64,000 nt of DNA, from contig JAFWOP010000042.1 in the NCBI GenBank assembly GCA_017545365.1, positions 1-64,000 of the forward strand, given 5' to 3'. The notes beneath the pieces are model-generated. The model did no database searches. It had not been told where the DNA came from and saw only the letters and a list, made by a program, of their open reading frames with translations. Source of the stretch: Bacteroidales bacterium (GTDB lineage Bacteria; Bacteroidota; Bacteroidia; Bacteroidales; P3). Below, piece by piece: positions 1-8,397 of this stretch. Both the position numbers and the translations under genes were made by a program. Every line of letters begins with the position of its first letter. Positions within the stretch are counted from its first letter, which is position 1.

Positions 1-788
1 GCGCTGACGGGGAGGTGGTGCTTGGGCTTGAGGGGGATGTTCTCCTTGGCGTAGGCAGCGGGTTTGCCGTCGGGGGCGGTGTAGATGCGGAACATGGAGA
101 AGTCGCAGGTGTGGCGGGGCCATGACCAGTTGTCGGTGTCGCCGCCGAACTTACCCATCGACGAGGGAGGAGCGCCCACGAGGCGGACATCCTTGTAGAT
201 GATGTGGACGAAGAGGAAGAACTGGTTGCCGTTGAACATGGGCTTGACGGTAGCGTCATAGTCGGTGCCGGCAGTGGCTTCCTGGGCGATGCGTTGGCTG
301 ACGTTGCGGATGGCTTTGGCACGGTCGGCCTCGCTCATGTCGTCGCTGAGGCATTCCAACACACGGCCGGTGACATCCTCCATGCGGACAAGGATGGAGG
401 CGGTGAGGCCGGGGTTGGGGAGTTCCTGAGCCATGTTGTAGGCCCAGAAGCCGTCGCGCAGGTAGTCGTGCTCCACGGTGGAATGTTCCTGCAGCTTGCC
501 ATAGCCGCAGTGGTGGTTGGTGGAGATGAGGCCTTTGTTGGAGATAATTTCGCCGGTGCAGAAATGCCAGAAGGGGCGTCCTTCGTTGCCGAGGCCTACG
601 ATGGCATCCTTGATGCAGTTTTGGTTGATGGAATAGATGTCTTCAGGCGAGAGTTTGAAGCCGGCCTTCTGCATGTCGGCATAGTTCTTGCCAATGAGTG
701 AGAGGAGCCACATGCCCTCGTCGGCGCGGCTGGCGGCCGGGGCCAGGACCAGCAGGGCCAGGGTCAAGGAAAGGATGATTTTTTTCAT
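1..788 (-). CDS. S46 family dipeptidyl-peptidase (DPP7/DPP11-like), N-terminal part; runs off the window
   Basis: Reading the minus strand from an ATG at 788 gives a protein of at least 262 residues that continues past base 1. It begins with a signal peptide (MKKIILSLTLALLVLAPAAS). The catalytic His region TNHHCGYG lies at about residues 90-97 (H92/H93), and the conserved stretch GGDTDNWSWPRHTCDF follows and carries the predicted catalytic Asp. These are hallmarks of the periplasmic S46 serine exopeptidases that release dipeptides from oligopeptides in Bacteroidota. The catalytic Ser and the residue that separates DPP7 from DPP11 lie outside the window, so the subtype is open. One oddity is Cys where the family usually has Gly before the Asp (T-C-D). 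The family call is firm. Confidence 0.93.
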   Translation of the reverse strand, partial: MKKIILSLTLALLVLAPAASRADEGMWLLSLIGKNYADMQKAGFKLSPEDIYSINQNCIKDAIVGLGNEGRPFWHFCTGEIISNKGLISTNHHCGYGKLQEHSTVEHDYLRDGFWAYNMAQELPNPGLTASILVRMEDVTGRVLECLSDDMSEADRAKAIRNVSQRIAQEATAGTDYDATVKPMFNGNQFFLFVHIIYKDVRLVGAPPSSMGKFGGDTDNWSWPRHTCDFSMFRIYTAPDGKPAAYAKENIPLKPKHHLPVS

Positions 789-938
789 GCTGTTATTATT
801 ATGTTACTATTTTTATAATGCAAAATTGAAAATGCAAAAGTACGACTTTTTTTTTAATTATTGCATTTTTGTCTTACCGAGGCTTCTTTTTTTTGTGTTA
901 AAAAAGTAAACATCAGTGCATGTTATTAAAAAAAGATG

Positions 939-946
939 TATATTTG
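939..946 (+). promoter_or_regulatory. Bacteroidota -7 promoter element (TATATTTG)
   Basis: TATATTTG matches the TAnnTTTG consensus of Bacteroidota housekeeping promoters. It lies in an AT-rich gap about 155 bp upstream of the secreted T9SS protein at 1103. I see no convincing TTTG box at the right distance, so only the -7 element is claimed. The rest of 789-1102 holds no supportable gene, although a 13-codon ORF starts at 971 (MKKVCILFV...) and may be a decayed signal peptide. Confidence 0.5.
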
Positions 947-1102
947 CATTATAATTCTAATGCTTAATATTATGAAAAAGGTCTGTATTTTGTTTGTTTC
1001 CTGCACATTATAGTTTGGGTAGGATGGATTAATTATTCAACTATAGAGGGTCTGGTGAGGCCATCGCGCCCATCTGTCATTAATAAAAGAAAGGAGCTAA
1101 AG

Positions 1103-1438
1103 ATGAAAAAGTTTTTTATTGTACTGGTTTCTGTGATGTTGCTAGGCAGCATGAATGCAAATGGACAGCGGCCGATAGGGGACACGATACCTGTCGGGAG
1201 TGGCGACTATTTATACCATAATTATCATACTAGCGGTAGTTATCGTGCCTTTCTTTTACCATATGGAAGAGCGATTGGTGGTGACTTAAATTACTATTTG
1301 GATTTATATTACTACATATATATAATGAATTTGAGGGATTTTGTGTTCTATCCAAACGGACAATGGTCCGATATTTATGAATTTTATCAGGCTTATCCTG
1401 ATATAGGAATGTTGGGTGGGCGTCATATTACGGGATAG
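1103..1438 (+). pseudogene. 5' part of an amber-interrupted T9SS-exported protein
   Basis: The reading frame starts at ATG 1103, preceded by AAGGAG, and encodes a clear signal peptide (MKKFFIVLVSVMLLGSMNANG). An upstream in-frame ATG at 1055 would bury the signal peptide, so 1103 is preferred. After 111 residues the frame stops at a single TAG (1436-1438) following HITG. The same frame then continues without any shift into the ORF at 1463 (E-F-A-C-N-D-D-L-M-V-R...). The two pieces together look like one gene of about 504 codons. This part has no recognisable domain and is rich in Tyr. Nonsense mutation or assembly error are the likely explanations. Confidence 0.6.
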
Positions 1439-1462
1439 GAGTTTGCCTGTAATGATGACCTT

Positions 1463-2614
1463 ATGGTGAGGGGTCTGGCTGTATGCCCCACCATCTTTAC
1501 CGATGTGCCGCATTTGGTTCATATTCCTGCTCCTTATGTAAATACTTTGTCACAAGTGGTGGACACTACAATGGCAGGCCGGGAAACTGAATATGTGCAG
1601 TTGTATACCATTGAAGGCGGGCTGCCACAGCTCCAAGCCGAAGGGGCATGGCGGTGGGAAGACGCACACAGGTATATGTACTTCCCCCACCATATGGATG
1701 ACTCGCTAAGGCCTATCACTGTGCCACTGTATGAAACACTGTTTGATTCGAGCATCTTGATTTCGGGCAAGAACTTTATGCTTGCGGGCACTCATAACAA
1801 TAATGGCGTTGCATTGTCCGTGACTACATCTGAGAGCTTGGCCTGTTGGGAACACTATCCCACCGCATACAGCATTAGTTTCGTAGGCGTTTGTATGGGT
1901 CCTAATCAATCTGTATGGTGGTGTCGGTATGACACTCTGTCATGGATGCTGCCGTACTCTCGGATGGAGGCGCAAGAAGCCTTGGCCATCAACATCTTCC
2001 CGATATTGGACACGCTGTTCAATACTCCTTGTGCGGCGGTGACGGGCTTGCAGACGGTGGAGGTGGACTCGCTGTGGGCCACGCTGATGTGGAGCGCGGA
2101 CGCGCGGCAGCACGAGTGGGAGGTGGCCTACCGTCCGGCGGACGACAGCCTCGGCAGCGACTCGGTGCTGACCGTCTCGGTGCCGACAGTGACGCTCACG
2201 GGCCTGACACCCGGCACGGCGTACAGTGTGCGGGTGCGCGGGCTGTGCGACATCACGAACTACAGCCCCTGGAGCGACACGCTGCAATTCACCACCACGT
2301 TCACCCCGCCCGATACGACACCCGACACCCTGCCCTGGATACACCCATGGATACCCCCCCACACGCTGGGCATTGGCAACCTGGACCGCTACACCCGCAT
2401 CATGCCCAACCCCGCCCACGACATGGTGAGCGTGCTTTCCTCCTACCAGCTGAGGTCGGTGGTAGTGTACGACCTGTCGGGCCGCCAGCTGCTGATGGAG
2501 CCCGCCGACGGCATGACCGCCACGGTGAACGTCGCCGCCCTGCCCCGCGGCACCTACATCCTGGCCATCCACACCCTACAGGGCATCGCCACCAAGCGGC
2601 TGGTAGTGGAGTGA
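1463..2614 (+). CDS. 3' part of the amber-interrupted protein: fibronectin type III domain and T9SS sorting domain
   Basis: This 383-residue ORF is in the same frame as the piece ending at 1438. It has no signal peptide of its own, which argues that it is the 3' part of the same gene. Around residues 190-280 it carries a fibronectin type III-like domain (VTGLQTVEVDSLWATLMWSA ... SVRVRGLCD). The last 80 residues form a Por-type secretion tail (IMPNPAHDMVSVLS ... VVVYDLSGRQL ... LPRGTYIL), the signal that sends proteins through the type IX secretion system to the cell surface. The passenger region is unrecognised. If the amber codon is real, only read-through or internal initiation could make this part, and it could not be exported without the upstream signal peptide. 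Confidence 0.75.
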   Translation: MVRGLAVCPTIFTDVPHLVHIPAPYVNTLSQVVDTTMAGRETEYVQLYTIEGGLPQLQAEGAWRWEDAHRYMYFPHHMDDSLRPITVPLYETLFDSSILISGKNFMLAGTHNNNGVALSVTTSESLACWEHYPTAYSISFVGVCMGPNQSVWWCRYDTLSWMLPYSRMEAQEALAINIFPILDTLFNTPCAAVTGLQTVEVDSLWATLMWSADARQHEWEVAYRPADDSLGSDSVLTVSVPTVTLTGLTPGTAYSVRVRGLCDITNYSPWSDTLQFTTTFTPPDTTPDTLPWIHPWIPPHTLGIGNLDRYTRIMPNPAHDMVSVLSSYQLRSVVVYDLSGRQLLMEPADGMTATVNVAALPRGTYILAIHTLQGIATKRLVVE

Positions 2615-2690
2615 GTGAAGAAAAGAGAAATGCAGGAACAGGAACCAGTTATTATTAATAGTTAATAGTTTTTTCTTTCCTCCCGTGAGA

Positions 2691-2735
2691 GCCGTCCTTA
2701 ACAGGGACGGCTTTAGTTTTTTTTCTCCCTTTTTT
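2691..2735 (+). terminator. Rho-independent terminator
   Basis: GCCGTCC (2691-2697) pairs perfectly with GGACGGC (2705-2711) across a 7-nt loop and is followed by a T-rich tract. It sits 77 bp after the T9SS protein and separates that gene from the dcw cluster. Confidence 0.8.
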
Positions 2736-2852
2736 AACAAAGGGTGGTGAATTGGAGGGGCAGTTTTCAACATTAGGCGGTGGAATAGTTGCCTTTTTTC
2801 CTTCAAAAATGAAACCTTTTTTCGCTTTTTGCGTATAAGAAACTATCAAAAA

Positions 2853-2896
2853 ATGGTAGTTAATAACTTTTTTTGGAAGAAAATGGCAATTATTGG
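2853..2896 (+). promoter_or_regulatory. Candidate MraZ operator: WTGG boxes on a 10-bp period
   Basis: ATGG or TTGG occurs at 2853, 2873, 2883 and 2893. The last three are exactly 10 bp apart, and the 2863 position reads ATAA. MraZ proteins are known to bind short direct repeats (TGGG-type in enterobacteria) with the same one-turn period directly upstream of their own gene. The array ends 11 bp before the presumed -7 element (TATCTTTA, 2908-2915) and 43 bp before the mraZ start. Autoregulation is inferred from position and period. Confidence 0.45.
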
Positions 2897-2907
2897 AAAA
2901 ATAGTCG

Positions 2908-2915
2908 TATCTTTA
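2908..2915 (+). promoter_or_regulatory. Probable -7 element of the dcw cluster promoter (TATCTTTA)
   Basis: TATCTTTA differs from TAnnTTTG only in the last base. It would start transcription about 20 nt before mraZ. No well-spaced TTTG box is present, which would fit a promoter controlled by MraZ or an activator. Confidence 0.4.
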
Positions 2916-2939
2916 CACTCTGAAAAATAGTATATATAA

Positions 2940-3413
2940 ATGGCGTTAATACTTGGCACAGAATACTGTAAGATTGATTCGAACGGTCGATTCAAGTTCC
3001 CAATTGCTTTGAAAAGGCAGTTGGAGACGGAAGATTGCCGTTTTGTAATCCGTCAAGGGTTCACCGCCGAGTGTTTGGAGCTATGGACGTATTCCAGTTT
3101 TCAAGAGGAGGTAGAGAGTCTTCAAAAGAAGTTGAACCCCTACAGCATCCAGGACAACCAAATCATGCGGCAGATGACGCGTGCCAACATCGTGGAGATG
3201 GACAGCAACGACCGTCTGATGGTGCCGCCAGAGCGGAAGTCGGTGATAGGGGACGCCAAGGAGATAGTGCTGCAGAGCACCGGTAAGTGCATCGAAATCT
3301 GGGAACGTTCGGCCTATGACAAGATGAACAACGAGATTGTCGACTTTGCGTCGATAGTCGATAAAAGACTGGGGGAACTGCATGGACTACCATCTGTCGG
3401 TGATGCTGAATGA
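2940..3413 (+). CDS. mraZ: Transcriptional regulator MraZ
   Basis: This 157-residue protein opens the dcw cluster directly before rsmH, the canonical mraZ position. Its sequence shows the two AbrB-like half-domains of the family: the first near residues 5-45 (LGTEYCKIDSNGRFKFP), the second near residues 80-125 (ANIVEMDSNDRLMVP ... GDAKEIVLQSTGKCIEIW). MraZ assembles into a ring, binds repeats at its own promoter and tunes expression of the division cluster. The ATG at 2940 is the first in frame. Its 3' end overlaps rsmH by 32 bp, so the two are probably translationally coupled. Confidence 0.95.
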   Translation: MALILGTEYCKIDSNGRFKFPIALKRQLETEDCRFVIRQGFTAECLELWTYSSFQEEVESLQKKLNPYSIQDNQIMRQMTRANIVEMDSNDRLMVPPERKSVIGDAKEIVLQSTGKCIEIWERSAYDKMNNEIVDFASIVDKRLGELHGLPSVGDAE

Positions 3414-4281
3414 ATGCATCGAGGGATTGAACATCCGTACTGAGGGTACGTATGTGGATGCCACCTTTGGAGGGGGCGGTCACTCGCGTGCTGTCCTTTC
3501 GCATTTGGGTGACGGTGGCCGTCTGCTGGCTTTTGACCAGGATGCCGACGCGCAGGCCAATGCGATTGACGACCCCCGTTTTACTTTGCTGCATGAGAAT
3601 TTCCGCTACATGAAGAGCTTCCTGCGCCTGCATGGGGTTCGCAGTGTGGATGGGATATTGGCCGATTTGGGTGTGTCGTCGCATCAGTTTGATGTGGCAG
3701 AGCGCGGCTTTTCGACCCGGCTGGAAGGGGAGTTGGACTTGAGAATGGATCGTCGACAGGAGCTGACGGCCAAGGATATTGTCAATAGTGCCGATGTGGA
3801 GGAACTGACGCGTCTGCTGCGCCTCTACGGCGAACTGCCCAACGCCTACCAGATGGCTAAAGCCATTGTGGCGGCTCGCGCCTTGAAGGCAATTGAGACC
3901 ACGTTTGATTTGTGTGAGGCCGTCAGCCGTCATCTGCCCAGGGGTATGGAAAACAGGTATCTTGCCATGCTCTTCCAGGCGTTGCGCATTGAGGTGAACG
4001 GCGAGCTGGAGGCACTGAAGGCGATGTTGCAGCAGGCCGTGGAGCTGTTGAATCCCGGTGGGCGGCTGGTGGTGATGTCGTATCACTCGTTGGAGGACAG
4101 GCTGGTGAAGAATTTCTTTAAGACCGGCAACTTCGAAGGCGAGCTGAAGAAGGATTTTTATGGCAACCCACTGGTACCGCTGAAGCTGGTGACCCGTAAG
4201 GCGGTGACGGCTGGCGAGGAGGAGTTGCAGCGTAATCCCCGGTCGCGTAGTGCCAAACTGCGTGTGGCCGAAAAGAAGTAA
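3382..4281 (+). CDS. rsmH: 16S rRNA (cytosine(1402)-N(4))-methyltransferase RsmH
   Basis: The 299-residue product methylates N4 of C1402 in the decoding centre of 16S rRNA using S-adenosylmethionine. The N-terminus YHLSVMLNECIEGL is typical of the family and supports the ATG at 3382 inside the end of mraZ. The SAM-binding motif DATFGGGGHS is at residues 26-35, ILADLGVSSHQFD follows near residue 92, and the C-terminal VMSYHSLEDRLVK and NPRSRSAKLRV blocks are present. Length is normal. Second gene of the dcw operon. Confidence 0.97.
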   Translation: MDYHLSVMLNECIEGLNIRTEGTYVDATFGGGGHSRAVLSHLGDGGRLLAFDQDADAQANAIDDPRFTLLHENFRYMKSFLRLHGVRSVDGILADLGVSSHQFDVAERGFSTRLEGELDLRMDRRQELTAKDIVNSADVEELTRLLRLYGELPNAYQMAKAIVAARALKAIETTFDLCEAVSRHLPRGMENRYLAMLFQALRIEVNGELEALKAMLQQAVELLNPGGRLVVMSYHSLEDRLVKNFFKTGNFEGELKKDFYGNPLVPLKLVTRKAVTAGEEELQRNPRSRSAKLRVAEKK

Positions 4282-4302
4282 CAACTAAGCCCTGAGAAGT
4301 AA

Positions 4303-4626
4303 ATGGAACAACCGAAAGATAAGAAGAAAGTCAGATGGCTGCCGCGTATATTGGGTGGCGACGTGCTTCAGAGCAAGGCAGTGCTGAAGCAGATACCGGT
4401 GATATTGCTGGGGTGCTTTTATGCCCTGGTGCTGGTGTATAACCGCTATCAGGTAGAAGATTTGACCAAGGAAAAGATTGTCGCGCAGGAACGCATCAAC
4501 TACTTGAGGGAATGCCGTATCGAGTTGCAGAAGCATTATCAAGAGTCGATAAAGCTGTCGCACATTGCCGAGTTGTTAGACAGCACGGGCGTGGGCATCA
4601 CTGCGGGACCGCCGTATGAGATTTGA
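4303..4626 (+). CDS. ftsL: FtsL-like cell division protein
   Basis: A 107-residue bitopic protein with a basic cytoplasmic N-terminus, one membrane segment at about residues 29-46 (IPVILLGCFYALVLVYN) and a periplasmic coiled-coil-like tail (VEDLTKEKIVAQERINYLRE). Its place between rsmH and the ftsI-type transpeptidase is where Bacteroidota carry the FtsL-like protein that joins FtsQ in activating septal FtsW-FtsI. Sequence conservation is low in this family, so the call rests mainly on architecture and position. Confidence 0.85.
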   Translation: MEQPKDKKKVRWLPRILGGDVLQSKAVLKQIPVILLGCFYALVLVYNRYQVEDLTKEKIVAQERINYLRECRIELQKHYQESIKLSHIAELLDSTGVGITAGPPYEI

Positions 4627-4679
4627 AGTAAGAACAGCGAATTGATAATATAATTATTAATATTTAATCCTTTTCAGCC

Positions 4680-6848
4680 TTGAAAGAACAAAACAAGCCT
4701 CTGTTTACCCGAATGTTGGTACTGTATCTGCTGCTGGTGGTGGTGGGTGGCGGTGCCATGGTAGGCGCTTTGATAAAGACCCAGGTGGTGGAAGGTGATA
4801 TGTGGCGCGAGAAGGCCTTAAAGCGTGAGTGGATTCAACGTGAGGAAACAGCTCGGAGGGGTACCATCTTCTCGTCGGACGGCAAGGTGCTCGCCACGTC
4901 GGTGCCGGTGGCAGACCTGTGCCTGGATTTGGGTCGTTGGGAAAAGAAGGACAGCAAGGGTGCCGTGGTGAAAAAGGATGGGAAAGTGGTGATGGAAAGC
5001 TGTGTGACGAACGATTCGAGCTTTTTGGCCAACCTGATGACGGTGTGTGAAATACTACATGAGCAGTTTCCCCATAAGTCAGTCCAGTATTATTATAACC
5101 GTGTGATAAATGAGTACAATGAAAAGTCGCCTAGCAGATGTCTTTATCTGGAGCGCAGGGTGCCTTACTCGCAGTGGGCTAAGATTCGCTCTCTGAAGGG
5201 TTGGGAGAACTGTGTGGTGAAGAAGACTGCCGAGGGGGGTGTGTGCAGTTATGTGCGTGCTCATATTTATGGTAACCTGGGCGAGAATGTGATAGGCCTG
5301 CATTATAGGACTGAGGCCAAGGAGGGCTACACGGGACTGGAAGGCTACTACGACAGTGTGTTGAGAGGCCAGGACGGCCTTTACCGCTGCCGCCGCCTGA
5401 CCCGCGGCATCTGGCTGCCTACGGACGAGGAAGACTCAACCCTGCTGCGCCGCCGTGTGGACGGCAAGAGCATTGTCGCCACCATCGACACCCGTTATCA
5501 GGACATTGCCGAGAGCGCGCTGCGTGCCACCATGAACCAATATGGTGGGAAACGGGGTTGCGCCATCCTGATGGAGGTGAAGTCGGGTTATGTGCTGGCT
5601 TGTGCCAACCTTACGCGCGACACGGCGGGCCGACTGTCAGAGAATCTGTGGAGCAATGTGGCCTGTAGCGACCACTACGAACCCGGCTCCACCTTCAAGA
5701 CTGTGGCTATGACGGCGATGTTGAACGACAAGCGTATTGCCTTGGACACGTCCAAACGAGTGAGGATAGGGGGTAAGAAAAGGTATAGCAGCAAGAGTGG
5801 CGAAATCACCCACCATGGCGACGCGCACGACACTTCCAATCTTGCGGGAGTGCTGGCTAATTCGTCGAATATAGGTATGTGCGAGCTGGCCTGGGAGTAT
5901 TACCGCGACCGTCGTGGCGACTTTAAGCAGGGGTTGGAGGCTATTTTCCCCTTCGGGCTGATGAATCCCGATGTGGATGTGATAGAGACTCCTACCAGGA
6001 TAGTGCCTTTGAATTCGGACCGCGACTTTCTGAATTTGAGCTATGGCTATTCGACTATGGTGACCCCGTTGCAGTTGGTGACGTTCTACAACGCCATAGC
6101 CGGAGGCGGCAGGATGGTAAAACCGCTTTTCTGTCGCGAGATACTGGTCGGCAGCCGTCGCCGAGAGGTGAAGCCGGTGGTGCTGAACGAGAGTATCTGT
6201 AGCGAGGAGGTGGCCAAGCAGATGCGTGAAATGCTGCTGGGCGTGGTAGAACAAGGCACTGGCAAACTGATATACAACACGGTGTACGGCATTGCTGGTA
6301 AGACGGGTACAACCGAGAAGGTGAGCGACAGGAGTGTGAAGAATTCTTCGTTCGTGGGTTTCTTCCCTGCGGATGCTCCGCGCTACACCTGTCTGGTGCT
6401 GGTGGAGCAGACCAGTAGGGCAGGTGCCGTTGTGGCCGCGCCAGTGTTCAAGCGGATTGCCGACTGCGTGGTGGCCTTTGACCACGAATTGGGCAGCATC
6501 AGGCTGCAGGATTCGGCCCGCGTGTTGCGTCCGGTGCTTGCCAAAGGCAGCAGCAAGCAACTGGAGGGTGTGCACCGTCTGTTGGGTCTGCCGTTTGCTG
6601 TCAACGACACTGCTCGGGCTACGGGGTGGATCCGTTATGATGAGGAGTGCGACGGTTATGTGAACTACCGGTTGCCCGAAGGAGTGGTGCCCGACTGCAA
6701 GGGCATGACGGCTCGCGATGCAATGCGGCTGTTGCGCAGCATGGGCCTGAAGGTCCGTTTCAGCGGGCAGGGCAAGGTGGTGAGCCAGACACCGAAGGCT
6801 CGCACCCAGGCGGTGAAAGGGATGACGGTGACGTTGGAATTGAAGTAA
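4680..6848 (+). CDS. ftsI: Septal peptidoglycan transpeptidase (class B PBP, FtsI/PBP3) with C-terminal PASTA domain
   Basis: The 722-residue protein has a short cytoplasmic start, a membrane anchor at about residues 10-32, a pedestal domain and a transpeptidase domain with all three active-site motifs: S337-T-F-K (EPGSTFK), S395-S-N397 and K541-T-G (AGKTGTTEK). The last 55 residues form one PASTA domain (VPDCKGMTARDAMRLLRSMG). It cross-links septal peptidoglycan together with FtsW. The start is a TTG: a TAA lies in frame at 4665, and the first downstream ATG (4713) would shorten the basic, membrane-proximal N-terminus. It lies 53 bp after ftsL in the dcw operon. Confidence 0.95.
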   Translation: MKEQNKPLFTRMLVLYLLLVVVGGGAMVGALIKTQVVEGDMWREKALKREWIQREETARRGTIFSSDGKVLATSVPVADLCLDLGRWEKKDSKGAVVKKDGKVVMESCVTNDSSFLANLMTVCEILHEQFPHKSVQYYYNRVINEYNEKSPSRCLYLERRVPYSQWAKIRSLKGWENCVVKKTAEGGVCSYVRAHIYGNLGENVIGLHYRTEAKEGYTGLEGYYDSVLRGQDGLYRCRRLTRGIWLPTDEEDSTLLRRRVDGKSIVATIDTRYQDIAESALRATMNQYGGKRGCAILMEVKSGYVLACANLTRDTAGRLSENLWSNVACSDHYEPGSTFKTVAMTAMLNDKRIALDTSKRVRIGGKKRYSSKSGEITHHGDAHDTSNLAGVLANSSNIGMCELAWEYYRDRRGDFKQGLEAIFPFGLMNPDVDVIETPTRIVPLNSDRDFLNLSYGYSTMVTPLQLVTFYNAIAGGGRMVKPLFCREILVGSRRREVKPVVLNESICSEEVAKQMREMLLGVVEQGTGKLIYNTVYGIAGKTGTTEKVSDRSVKNSSFVGFFPADAPRYTCLVLVEQTSRAGAVVAAPVFKRIADCVVAFDHELGSIRLQDSARVLRPVLAKGSSKQLEGVHRLLGLPFAVNDTARATGWIRYDEECDGYVNYRLPEGVVPDCKGMTARDAMRLLRSMGLKVRFSGQGKVVSQTPKARTQAVKGMTVTLELK

Positions 6849-6889
6849 GCAGTAAAGATTAATAAGTATTAAATGCTTAATTAAGAGAT

Positions 6890-8338
6890 ATGAAACTGTC
6901 GGATATAATAGCGGGACTGGAGATACAGCGACTGGGCAACATGAACCCGGAGGTGTCAGAAATCTGTTTTGACTCGCGCAAGGTGAAAGCGGGGTGCTGC
7001 TTTGTAGCACAAGTGGGCACCCAGGTGGACGGGCATAAGTATATCAAAGATGCTGTGGCAAAAGGGGCTGCGGCAGTGGTGTGCGAACATTTGCCCGAAC
7101 AGATGGACGACCATGTGGCATACGTCGTGGTTGAGAACAGCGACGTGGCCCTGGGGGTGATGGCCGACAATTTCTTTGGTCACCCCTCGCGCCAGCTGAA
7201 GTTGGTGGGCATCACGGGCACCAATGGCAAGACCACCACGGTAACCTTGCTGCATAGGATGTTCCGTCAGATGGGTTTCCATGTGGGCTTGCTGTCGACT
7301 ATCGTCAACAAGATTGACGACCGTGAGGTGCCGTCGACCCATACCACCCCCGACGCGGTGGAGCTGAATACCCTTCTCCGACAGATGGTAGATGCTGGCT
7401 GCCAATATGCCTTTATGGAGGTGAGCAGCCACTCCGTGGTGCAACACCGTATTGAGGGACTCACGTTTGCAGGTGGCATATTCAGCAACATAACACATGA
7501 CCATCTGGACTTCCACAAGACGATGGCCAACTACATAGCGGCTAAGAAGATGTTCTTCGACAGTCTCCCGGCCGAGGCTTTCGCACTGACCAACTGCGAC
7601 GACCGCAATGGGATGGTGATGGTTCAGAATACCCGTGCCAAAGTGAAAACCTACAGCCTTCAGCAGTCGGCGGACTTCTTCTGTCGCGTGATTGAGGACA
7701 CGTTCATGGGGCTTCAGCTCGAGCTTAATGGGAAGAGCGTGTGGACCCGCCTCGTGGGACGCTTCAATGCATATAACCTGACTGCCATTTACGCTGCCGC
7801 GGTCCTCTGCGGCGTCGACGAGGATGAGGCGTTGAGGCAGCTGAGTACCCTGAGTGCCGCCGAGGGCCGTTTCCAATATGTGTCGGGCCGTGGCATCTTC
7901 GCCATCGTGGATTATGCCCACACCCCCGACGCGTTGGAGAATGTGCTGACTACCATCAACGACATCCGCCGCTCCAGCCAGTCGCTGATTACTGTGGTGG
8001 GCTGCGGTGGCGACCGTGACAAGACCAAACGCCCCGAGATGGCGCAGATAGCCTGCCGCCTGAGCGACCGGCTTATCCTCACATCCGACAATCCCCGTAC
8101 CGAGGACCCCGAACGGATACTGGACGATATGGAGGCCGGCCTTAGCTCCGAAGAGTTGGGCACGGTGCTGCGCATCACCGACCGCCGTTCCGCTATACGC
8201 ACGGCGGTGATGATGGCCAAAGAGGGCGACATAGTGCTGGTGGCTGGTAAGGGGCATGAGAAGTATCAAGATGTCATGGGGGTGAAACATCACTTTGACG
8301 ATGTGGAGGAGCTGGAGAAACTATTATTGAATGTGTAA
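6890..8338 (+). CDS. murE: UDP-N-acetylmuramoyl-tripeptide synthetase (meso-diaminopimelate-adding ligase)
   Basis: This 482-residue Mur ligase adds the third stem residue to UDP-MurNAc-L-Ala-D-Glu in the cytoplasm. The ATP-binding motif GTNGKTT is at residues 110-116. The C-terminal domain carries DNPRTEDP with D400-N-P-R403, the signature that selects meso-diaminopimelate rather than lysine, so the organism should make DAP-type peptidoglycan. Three Mur domains and normal length are present. It needs the product of MurD, which is notable because this cluster lacks an intact murD. Confidence 0.97.
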   Translation: MKLSDIIAGLEIQRLGNMNPEVSEICFDSRKVKAGCCFVAQVGTQVDGHKYIKDAVAKGAAAVVCEHLPEQMDDHVAYVVVENSDVALGVMADNFFGHPSRQLKLVGITGTNGKTTTVTLLHRMFRQMGFHVGLLSTIVNKIDDREVPSTHTTPDAVELNTLLRQMVDAGCQYAFMEVSSHSVVQHRIEGLTFAGGIFSNITHDHLDFHKTMANYIAAKKMFFDSLPAEAFALTNCDDRNGMVMVQNTRAKVKTYSLQQSADFFCRVIEDTFMGLQLELNGKSVWTRLVGRFNAYNLTAIYAAAVLCGVDEDEALRQLSTLSAAEGRFQYVSGRGIFAIVDYAHTPDALENVLTTINDIRRSSQSLITVVGCGGDRDKTKRPEMAQIACRLSDRLILTSDNPRTEDPERILDDMEAGLSSEELGTVLRITDRRSAIRTAVMMAKEGDIVLVAGKGHEKYQDVMGVKHHFDDVEELEKLLLNV

Positions 8339-8349
8339 ATGCCTGAATG

Positions 8350-8397
8350 CTTGAATCCTTTTTGACTAACGAATTAACGAACTAACGAATTAATAAG
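8350..8397. repeat. Short intergenic repeat cluster (TTGAAT / ACGAATTAAC type)
   Basis: The spacer between murE and mraY holds CTTGAAT followed by copies of ACGAATTAAC and ACGAACTAAC. The same words recur at 25.26, 26.0 and 58.3 kb in this window, always beside gene ends. It may act as an RNA structure or simply be a dispersed repeat. Confidence 0.55.

Noticed and set aside
204..701. 165-codon plus-strand ORF at the window start
   Set aside because: It is the antisense shadow of the S46 peptidase gene, which has catalytic motifs and a signal peptide.
1436..1438. Stop-codon recoding (UAG read as sense)
   Set aside because: No sign of recoding elsewhere; other genes use TAG as stop (for example ftsZ and mnmA) and prfA is present.
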